The notes under the pieces were generated by a model. That model was given only the letters and a program-made list of their open reading frames with translations, was not told the DNA's origin and made no database searches. Below are positions 8,054 through 13,339 of a DNA stretch of 13,339 nt, piece after piece (positions within the stretch are counted from its first letter, which is position 1; every line of letters starts with the position of its first letter). The stretch is from an uncultured Ignavibacteriales bacterium (GTDB taxonomy: Bacteria > Bacteroidota > Ignavibacteria > Ignavibacteriales > Ignavibacteriaceae), in assembly GCA_903915485.1 (NCBI GenBank), contig CAIWTC010000349.1, forward strand, positions 1 to 13,339, read 5' to 3'. Both the position numbers and the translations under genes were made by a program.

Positions 8054-9949
8054 TTAAGCTTTTGGTTTATCAAAATCGATGTAATATATTCGTGATTCGC
8101 CCGGTTTCAGGTCCTTAACCTGAATAAGTATTTTTCTTGTCCCCTTGTCATAAGTAAACGGAGGAATTGTTGTACCGATAATTTCCGAGGAGAGTTTTAT
8201 ATGGTCAACCGCAATTTGCATGTCAACATCAACAAGGAAATCTGACAACAACTCTTTACCCGAGTTTGAAAGTGTGAGCGCAATTCTTGTACCACTTCTA
8301 GTCTCGATGCGCATTTCAATTCTATTTCTCTTTAGCCACCAATTGGAAATTTCTGACGGATTGGTAACCCAGATGTTTTTCTTCGACTTCAGAGAGTCAA
8401 TCACATTCTTAATTACACCCGCATTTTCAGGAAGACATTGTACTTCACTATGGAATCTAAATACGAATAACCCGCCTTCAAAAATTGATTTTTCAATATC
8501 TTCATCATAAGTATATACCTGAAATTCAGGTTGAGTCAAACCAAGGTCTCTGATTACTTCAAAATCGTCTCTTGATGTTCTCGGTAGTATCAAGATTGGG
8601 GTAGTACCTTTAATGACTACTTTAGGTTCTGATCTGTCAGACAATGAATCAGAGATGATATACTTAATCCCAGCATGAGCCGCTGCAATCAGCGTATTAT
8701 CATCAAAGAAACCATATTGAGGAGCAAGAGCAGTAACTTCCTTCTGAGCAATAGCTTTTATTTGATCTGTTATAGTTTTAATGGCGTTAGACTGTGTATT
8801 TAAGTCATTAAGTTTGTTAACAGTGTCAGTTGCACACGAAAGATATCCAATGTCAATAATAACTCCAATCTCGCCGGCATTAGCAATCTCTCTTACTAAC
8901 TGCGGGTCGGAATCTGCTATAGAAGGATTAATAAGAGTTATGGGCTTAGTACCTGCTTGACTTAAAATTGGCAGAACATTTCTGATATTTTGTGGAGTTC
9001 CGGAAACAATCGGGAGCATAATAGAGGCAGACCTATACCCGCTTGGCCATGATTGGATGTTTGCAATAGGAGAGTATAAAAGCCAACTCAATGCGTTTTT
9101 AACTAATTTATCAAAAACTACGAAATCTTCTTGAGCACCAATAACTGAATTTAATTCATGCCCCAGCCAAACAAACCTTCCGGCACCATAGGTTCCGAAA
9201 GCAGAGCCGCACGATTTCAGCAAACCTTCTTTTACCAGGGCTGTGTCTCTTCGATAGTTAAACCAGTAACTGATTTGATTTGTTCGCGGTTCGAGCACTT
9301 GCATCGAAATAGGCATATCCCATGTTGCTACCTTAAGCGGATAACCTGTCGGGATAGATGCCGTTAAGGGAAAGCCTCCTCTAAGAGTTAAAGGACGCAT
9401 CATTTCTTCTTTTCTAATTTCTTTAACAAACTTTAGTCCGAATACTTCAGAGAAAAACTCCCATCCTCGCCATTTTCCGTCTCTTGAGAAAGTCGCAGTT
9501 CCACTAGTGCTAAAAACTGAACCACCCTTGTCTATAAATCTCTTAATTGCATTCACCTCTTGATCACTCATAGCCTTGCATCCCGGCAATATTAGCATGT
9601 GATAATCGTAGTGTCTACCCTTTTCAATATCGCTGTCATGCACGACTGTATAATTATAATGTGATGATGAGAGAACTTTTTTCCATGATTGCATATTATC
9701 ATTAAGCCATGTACTTCCTTCAGGTAATATAGCTTCTGTATAATTTGAATAAAGGACTGCAATTTTATAATCACTTTGTTTTAAGAAAACTGAACCGAAA
9801 GGCAATTTATTAAGGTCATCTAAGAAGCCAAAACTTCCATAAACTCCTTGCAGCACATAAAGGTATGTATAAAGTGACCCTGCAAGAATCAGGAATCCGG
9901 AGAAAAATAATAAAAAGTAGTTTATTGAAACTCCTTTCTTTTTAATCAT
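8054..9949 (-). CDS. Membrane-anchored amidotransferase-like / degenerate NodB (pseudo-deacetylase) protein
   Basis: I start this at ATG 9949, whose ATGA overlaps the previous stop (631 residues); a GTG 6 bases upstream is an alternative. Residues about 9-34 form one transmembrane anchor, and the rest should be periplasmic. Residues about 60-290 resemble the Rossmann-like class I amidotransferase / beta-galactosidase trimerisation fold (LILPGCKAMSDQEV, then FIDKGGSVFSTSG, and later GAGRFVWLGHELNS) without an evident catalytic triad. Residues about 300-540 follow a polysaccharide deacetylase (NodB/CE4) layout: VLPILSQAGTKPITLI, then LVREIANAGEIG, APQYG, HAGIKYIISDS, and a closing WVTNPSEISNWW. 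The catalytic TFDDG is replaced by LPIVSG, the HxxxH metal histidines are absent after GEIG, and the motif-3 Arg is Ala409; only a late His (His500) remains. A beta-rich C-terminal domain (about 545-631) follows. Placement next to a PgaC-like synthase fits a PgaB/PelA-like position, but as a binding or guiding protein and not an enzyme. Confidence 0.7.
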   Translation of the reverse strand: MIKKKGVSINYFLLFFSGFLILAGSLYTYLYVLQGVYGSFGFLDDLNKLPFGSVFLKQSDYKIAVLYSNYTEAILPEGSTWLNDNMQSWKKVLSSSHYNYTVVHDSDIEKGRHYDYHMLILPGCKAMSDQEVNAIKRFIDKGGSVFSTSGTATFSRDGKWRGWEFFSEVFGLKFVKEIRKEEMMRPLTLRGGFPLTASIPTGYPLKVATWDMPISMQVLEPRTNQISYWFNYRRDTALVKEGLLKSCGSAFGTYGAGRFVWLGHELNSVIGAQEDFVVFDKLVKNALSWLLYSPIANIQSWPSGYRSASIMLPIVSGTPQNIRNVLPILSQAGTKPITLINPSIADSDPQLVREIANAGEIGVIIDIGYLSCATDTVNKLNDLNTQSNAIKTITDQIKAIAQKEVTALAPQYGFFDDNTLIAAAHAGIKYIISDSLSDRSEPKVVIKGTTPILILPRTSRDDFEVIRDLGLTQPEFQVYTYDEDIEKSIFEGGLFVFRFHSEVQCLPENAGVIKNVIDSLKSKKNIWVTNPSEISNWWLKRNRIEMRIETRSGTRIALTLSNSGKELLSDFLVDVDMQIAVDHIKLSSEIIGTTIPPFTYDKGTRKILIQVKDLKPGESRIYYIDFDKPKA

Positions 9950-10401
9950 CTCCACTTAACTGCTCCTTGTTTTTTTTCTTCCTTAGGACTAACATATCCT
10001 TCTGAAGTATATTTTAGGAATTTGTTTTCGCCTGCTGATGCTGCAGGTGCCGGGCCGGCCTTAACCTGTTCCTGCTTTGCAGGTGCTTCAGCTGAAGCAG
10101 GAGTTGCTGATTTTTTCTGAACAAAAATAGGTTCCAATGCCGGTCTGTATGAAGGCGGATTTGGTCTTTCAAATGCTCTGGGAGCGGGAGCTTTTTGTTT
10201 GTGCTCAATTACAGCAGGTGCTTGATCAACTGCTAATTCAGGTGTTACTAATTCTGCTTTAATTGTTGCCGGCTGAATTTTTTCAACACGAGAACCTTTT
10301 CTTTCCCGTATTTTATACAATACATAGGCTCCGACTGCAAGGAAAAAAGTGCTCACTGTTGCCATTAAAATAATTGTTGCTAGAATAGGGATAAGTTCCA
10401 T
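9946..10401 (-). CDS. Small single-pass membrane protein with Pro/Ala/Lys-rich tail
   Basis: I do not recognise this 151-residue protein as a known family. Residues about 5-31 form one transmembrane helix (LIPILATIILMATVSTFFLA, then VGAYVLY) followed by a basic stop-transfer KIRERKGSR. The remaining roughly 110 residues are rich in Pro, Ala, Lys and Glu, look disordered, and have no Cys. A final more ordered segment reads ENKFLKYTSEGYVSPKEEKK. The basic residues right after the helix favour a cytoplasmic tail by the positive-inside rule. The start ATG has a good Shine-Dalgarno site, and the stop is coupled by ATGA to the next gene. It lies between the synthase and the NodB-like protein, the position where small accessory subunits of glycan synthases (such as PgaD) occur, but PgaD normally has two helices and no similarity is apparent. 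Confidence 0.75.
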   Translation of the reverse strand: MELIPILATIILMATVSTFFLAVGAYVLYKIRERKGSRVEKIQPATIKAELVTPELAVDQAPAVIEHKQKAPAPRAFERPNPPSYRPALEPIFVQKKSATPASAEAPAKQEQVKAGPAPAASAGENKFLKYTSEGYVSPKEEKKQGAVKWR

Positions 10402-10407
10402 GATATA

Positions 10408-10413
10408 CCTCTT
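10408..10413 (-). promoter_or_regulatory. Ribosome binding site for the 10401 start
   Basis: Read on the minus strand, AAGAGG sits 6 bases ahead of the ATG at 10401, in the 24-base gap after the glycosyltransferase. It is the clearest Shine-Dalgarno site in the minus-strand operon; most other starts there rely on tight coupling or have no visible site. Confidence 0.6.
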
Positions 10414-10425
10414 ATATTAAAATTT

Positions 10426-11820
10426 TTAGCTGCCGATTCTCTCGAGTTTACCCCAGGTCATTTCAAAACCCAGGAACTCTTCGATCGTTGACATTGCTTT
10501 ACAAATATCGATTGTAAGAATGAAGAACATTCTATAGATTAATGCGTAAGGAATTAATCTGAATTCTTCTTTTTCCACTGCTATGCAATAGAGTGCCGAA
10601 GTCATATCCAGCAAGGCAAGACCAGCCCACCAGAAAACAATTAAACTTGACAAACCGTATGCAAATGCAACAAATATAAAAAACAGGTTTGATACGATAT
10701 TCATAGCCGGCCAAATTAATGCTTCATAAAACATCATCCATAAAATTATTGAATCACCGAAATTAATCGTTGGGTTAATTAAAAGTGCTTTATGTTTTCT
10801 GATAGCTTGTAAAATTCCTCTTGTCCAGCGGTATCTCTGCTTCAATAATTGGTGCAATTTTTCAGGCGCCTCTGTGTAAGATATCGCTCTTGGCTCATAG
10901 TAGATTTTCCAATTATGAGCTAATATTTTCAAAGTCAAGTCTGCATCCTCGGCAAAAGTGTCGCTCGAATAGTATCCGGCATCTTCGATAGCTTTTCTTC
11001 TGAATAAACCAATCGGTCCGGGAATAATATTCACTAACTTGAAGTAACTCTGTGCTGCACGCGCCATATTTAGGCCTTCGATATATTCAAGAGCCTGCAA
11101 ATCTGTAAATAGTTTTCTGCGGTTCATGACCTTAACATTTCCTGCAACTGCACCAATATCAGGGTCTGAGAAATGACGAACAGCCATGCGGATTGAGTCT
11201 TCGCTTAATTGTGAATCACCATCCATACAAAGCACAATCTCGGCTTTTGAATAACTGATTCCAGCATTCAAAGCTCTAGCTTTCCCGCCGTTTGGCTTGT
11301 TTATGAGAGATATTTTAACTTCACCGTAAACACCCTTTTGATAACCAACCAAAGTTTTCGCAACTGCGGCAGTATCGTCAGTGGAACCATCATTCACAAC
11401 AATAATTTCATAATTTGAATAATCCAACCTAAGCAGCGACATAATTGATTCTCTAACTACCTTGCCCTCGTTATATACGGGTACAATTATCGAAACAAAC
11501 GGGAAATAACCTTCAACGGTGTTAAAGGTGTACTTTGTTAAATAAAGATAGGCAGCTATTAGAACCAAGAAGTACCTAAAAAGCAGAACAGTTAGAAAAA
11601 TGAAAAGTGACACTAATGTAGCATACTCAAAAAGGGCACTTGTACTTAATACTGTCATGGGAAGAGTTGCAAAGATAACGACAATAAGAAACACCGAGGC
11701 TAACCCAGAGGTGAGCATCCTCTTGAGAATCCTTCTTTTTTTGTCAGAATTATCAGCGCCTGTCGCTTCAGTATTCTTGACCGTTATTGATGTTTCGCGA
11801 ATTTTTTGTTTTGCTGCCAT
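10426..11820 (-). CDS. Processive family-2 glycosyltransferase, PgaC/IcaA-like polysaccharide synthase
   Basis: This 464-residue inner-membrane synthase is expected to polymerise an activated sugar on the cytoplasmic face and extrude the chain. A charged N-terminal tail is followed by two transmembrane helices (about 37-59 and 66-94). The GT-A domain carries all processive GT2 motifs: VSIIVPVYNE (109-118), Asp144 in VNDGS, the metal-binding DGD at 200-202, AEDADLT with Asp292 as the likely base (290-296), and QRYRW at 328-332. Hydrophobic segments follow at about 357-380, 382-405 and 425-445. The motif set groups it with PgaC/IcaA, NodC and hyaluronan synthases; the exact sugar cannot be read, although poly-N-acetylglucosamine-type polymers are the best guess. 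No PilZ domain is present. It is the first gene of the minus-strand operon, with a long leader upstream. A weak or absent Shine-Dalgarno site precedes the ATG. Confidence 0.9.
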   Translation of the reverse strand: MAAKQKIRETSITVKNTEATGADNSDKKRRILKRMLTSGLASVFLIVVIFATLPMTVLSTSALFEYATLVSLFIFLTVLLFRYFLVLIAAYLYLTKYTFNTVEGYFPFVSIIVPVYNEGKVVRESIMSLLRLDYSNYEIIVVNDGSTDDTAAVAKTLVGYQKGVYGEVKISLINKPNGGKARALNAGISYSKAEIVLCMDGDSQLSEDSIRMAVRHFSDPDIGAVAGNVKVMNRRKLFTDLQALEYIEGLNMARAAQSYFKLVNIIPGPIGLFRRKAIEDAGYYSSDTFAEDADLTLKILAHNWKIYYEPRAISYTEAPEKLHQLLKQRYRWTRGILQAIRKHKALLINPTINFGDSIILWMMFYEALIWPAMNIVSNLFFIFVAFAYGLSSLIVFWWAGLALLDMTSALYCIAVEKEEFRLIPYALIYRMFFILTIDICKAMSTIEEFLGFEMTWGKLERIGS

Positions 11821-11864
11821 AAGTTATCTATTGTTAATTAAAGCTTTTTCTTAATAAGCAAATA

Positions 11865-11880
11865 ATATGCCATCGCATAT
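11865..11880. promoter_or_regulatory. Perfect 6+4+6 inverted repeat in the synthase leader
   Basis: ATATGC-CATC-GCATAT is a perfect inverted repeat whose nearest edge is 44 bases upstream of the synthase ATG. It could be an operator half-site pair or a small hairpin in the leader. There is no U-run after it on the minus strand, so it is not a terminator. A 16-base palindrome can arise by chance in AT-rich DNA. Confidence 0.3.
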
Positions 11881-12039
11881 CACACAATACAGACTAAAAA
11901 CGAAGCTTAAAAAGAGGATTATTCTCATAACTATACACTGTAAAATATTTGTGTTTCATTTAGTGACATCGATATTTTTAGCTAGTGATTTATAACACAA
12001 AAATAATGAGTTAACTATTGTAAATTAAAAGGTTTCCAT

Positions 12040-12067
12040 ATGATAAAAGGGTTAATACTTTTTTCAA
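12040..12067 (-). promoter_or_regulatory. Candidate promoter of the seven-gene minus-strand operon
   Basis: On the minus strand TTGAAA (12062-12067) and TATCAT (12040-12045) are separated by 16 bases; each differs from the sigma70 consensus at one position. Transcription would start near 12033. The primary sigma factor of this lineage may prefer other elements. A TAnnTTTG-type match, TATTTTTG, lies at 11998-12005 but has no clear -33 TTTG partner. Both are sequence-only candidates. Confidence 0.35.
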
Positions 12068-12155
12068 AATTGAGGCTTATTACTTACTCCACTTAATCAA
12101 CAAAACACAACAAATTTACAATAGGAATATACAAGGATTTTTGCTGCTCCCCTAT

Positions 12156-12184
12156 AAAAAAAGGGCAGACTAAATATCTGCCCT
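12156..12184 (-). terminator. Intrinsic terminator of the T9SS-exported protein gene
   Basis: On the minus strand GGGCAGA and TCTGCCC form a 7-bp GC-rich stem (12163-12169 with 12177-12183), extended by one A-T pair, around a 7-base loop. It is followed immediately by seven T residues (12156-12162). It starts about 35 bases after the stop codon at 12219, so it should end transcription of that gene and insulate the downstream operon. Confidence 0.88.
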
Positions 12185-12218
12185 AAAAATAGTTATTTGC
12201 TATTTTGAATGAAAAGCC

Positions 12219-13339
12219 TTATTTAAGCAATAATAGCTTTCTTGTCTGAGTGAATTTACCAGCCTGAAGCTTATATAAATAAATTCCTGAAGGCAAATTT
12301 ACAGCATTAAACTGAGCTGAATGTACTCCTGCTGATTTTTCCTGATCAACTAAGGTTTGAACTTTATGACCGGCAACATCAAAAATTTCCAGCGTTACTT
12401 TTGATTGAGCAGGTATACTGTAATTAATTACAGTTGAAGGGTTGAACGGATTAGGATAGTTCTGTTCTAAACTATAATTGCCGGCCTTATTTCCAACATT
12501 CTTAACTGCCAGCGGAGCTGAAGCCTTTGCTGTTCCGGTTACGGTTAGATTCGTAACATAACCTGTATTTGGAGTAGCTGTCAAAGAAGAACTACCGGTC
12601 TGAAAATATATTCTTAAAAAGATTGTATCAGCAGAAGATGTATTTCCGGTTGTCCATGAGTTTGAGATACTAGTAACGGTCGAACCGCCTGCACTCACAA
12701 ATACACCACCCGTCGACCAGGAAGCTTTATTATTTGTGGAGATATATGAACATGCCTGAAGACTCTGCCCTGCTGAGGTAACTTTTTGTATTCCAAAGGT
12801 AACAGTCTTTATCGCGATTGTTGAACTGACTGGAACAATTGGGATCTCAATATACCATTTTGAAGTATCTGTGTTGTAAACACCTGTAATCGGCCAACGA
12901 AGTCCGGCAGCATTAGCAACTATCTGTGAAGTAGCGCCTGTAGTTAAAACTAGATTAGCACCAGTTGCTTCTGCACCAACATTTACACCTGAAGCACCTG
13001 CTCCGCTTACAGGGTTTGGAGTAGTTGAAGTACTTGGATAGCTAACTGAAAAAGCATTTTCAGTACTAGTATCTGTATTTGTTTTTACATTAACTGTAAA
13101 ATCATTAGAAAAATTCCATAAATCAGCTGCATCGGCTGAAGAGTTACCGTCAGTGCTAATTCCTGTAGCATAAAGGGTATTTGCTCCGATTGTTGAAGGA
13201 GCTGTATAAGTAAATGTATATGTAATTGCTCCTGCAACTGGAGTTTTATTTGGTGAAGTTTGAGTTAGTTCAGTTCCAATTCGTTGCAGTCCTGAGCCGG
13301 CAGCTGTCAAAACTCCTGCTGATGCTGCAATATTGATAC
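12219..13339 (-). CDS. T9SS-exported protein with C-terminal type A sorting domain, 5' end outside the window
   Basis: The reading frame stays open to the right edge (about 373 residues seen), so the N-terminus and signal peptide are missing. A TTG at 13310 is only an internal codon, because upstream codons continue in frame with Ala/Gly-rich sequence. The visible N-terminal part, with YTFTYTAPSTIGANTLYATG, then NGNSSADAADLWNF, resembles the end of reeler-like 'choice-of-anchor V' domains. A Ser/Thr/Gly-rich beta region follows. The last roughly 85 residues are a textbook T9SS sorting domain: SLEQNYPNPFNPSTVINYSI, then VTLEIFDVAGHKVQTLVD, LPSGIYLYKLQAG and the closing KLLLLK. The protein should cross the outer membrane by T9SS and be attached to or released from the surface after cleavage of this domain. 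It is a separate transcription unit ended by the downstream hairpin. Its function is unknown. Confidence 0.88.
   Translation of the reverse strand, partial: INIAASAGVLTAAGSGLQRIGTELTQTSPNKTPVAGAITYTFTYTAPSTIGANTLYATGISTDGNSSADAADLWNFSNDFTVNVKTNTDTSTENAFSVSYPSTSTTPNPVSGAGASGVNVGAEATGANLVLTTGATSQIVANAAGLRWPITGVYNTDTSKWYIEIPIVPVSSTIAIKTVTFGIQKVTSAGQSLQACSYISTNNKASWSTGGVFVSAGGSTVTSISNSWTTGNTSSADTIFLRIYFQTGSSSLTATPNTGYVTNLTVTGTAKASAPLAVKNVGNKAGNYSLEQNYPNPFNPSTVINYSIPAQSKVTLEIFDVAGHKVQTLVDQEKSAGVHSAQFNAVNLPSGIYLYKLQAGKFTQTRKLLLLK

Larger units (their letters stand above)
11821..12218. other. Gene-free region with operon leader, promoter candidates and terminator
   Basis: This roughly 400-base AT-rich stretch separates two minus-strand genes. 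From right to left it contains a strong hairpin terminator for the T9SS protein (12156-12184), a sigma70-like promoter candidate (12040-12067), a Bacteroidota-type -7 element candidate TATTTTTG (11998-12005, minus strand), and a short perfect palindrome (11865-11880). If the first promoter is used, the synthase mRNA has a leader of about 210 bases. I see no convincing gene, tRNA or recognised riboswitch in it. Confidence 0.6.

Noticed and set aside
8050..8073. Upstream ATG at 8073 as start of the Fn3 lipoprotein
   Set aside because: It would overlap the preceding gene by 20 bases and put eight polar residues ahead of an otherwise ideal lipoprotein signal beginning MKKL at 8049.
11867..11995. 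A 42-codon + strand frame, MPSHITQYRL onward, in the intergenic region
   Set aside because: It has no ribosome site, overlaps the probable leader of the minus-strand operon, and has a composition expected from random AT-rich DNA.
13308..13310. TTG at 13310 as the start of the T9SS protein
   Set aside because: The frame is open upstream to the window edge with protein-like Ala/Gly-rich codons, and the residues after it show no signal peptide, which a T9SS cargo needs.
1..13339. CRISPR array, tRNA/rRNA, insertion sequence or attachment site
   Set aside because: No regularly spaced direct repeats, no tRNA-like or rRNA sequence, and no transposase or flanking inverted repeats were seen on either strand.

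Overview
The window looks like chromosomal DNA from a member of the Bacteroidota/Chlorobiota/Ignavibacteriota group, most likely an Ignavibacteria-like bacterium. The main clue is the C-terminal 'NYPNPFNPST...' sorting signal of the type IX secretion system (T9SS) in the last gene. Supporting clues are the AT-rich sequence, mostly weak Shine-Dalgarno sites, and abundant PAS and Fn3 proteins. This assignment is inference; no rRNA or marker gene is present.

Layout. At the left edge the + strand carries the tail of an ABC-2-type permease (1-196). It is translationally coupled through a TTGA overlap to a secreted LolA-like protein (193-894). The rest of the window is on the minus strand. Seven genes run from 11820 down to 910 with junctions of -4 to 27 bases, so they look like one transcription unit. 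In transcription order they are: a processive family-2 glycosyltransferase of the PgaC/IcaA type; a small single-TM Pro/Ala-rich protein; a membrane-anchored protein with an amidotransferase-like domain followed by a degenerate NodB (polysaccharide deacetylase) domain; a lipoprotein with an Ig-like domain and six Fn3 domains; a 1160-residue cytoplasmic multi-PAS hybrid histidine kinase; a low-specificity threonine aldolase; and a hotdog-fold acyl-CoA thioesterase. A gene-free stretch of about 400 bases (11821-12218) holds the probable operon promoter, a long leader with a short palindrome, and the intrinsic terminator of the gene to its right. At the right edge is the 3' part of a T9SS-exported protein (12219-13339).

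How the genes may work together. The first five operon genes read as an envelope polysaccharide module. The synthase would polymerise and export a glycan. The single-TM protein and the NodB-like protein would accompany it on the periplasmic side, where PgaB- or PelA-type deacetylases normally act. The Fn3 lipoprotein would sit on a membrane face, and the PAS kinase would tie the module to cytoplasmic signals. Two central 'enzymes' appear catalytically dead from sequence. The NodB-like domain lacks the TFDDG and HxxxH metal-site motifs, and the kinase ATP-binding domain lacks the N-box Asn and the glycine boxes, although its phospho-acceptor His and its receiver domain are intact. A synthase paired with a pseudo-deacetylase and a pseudo-kinase is the most unusual content here.
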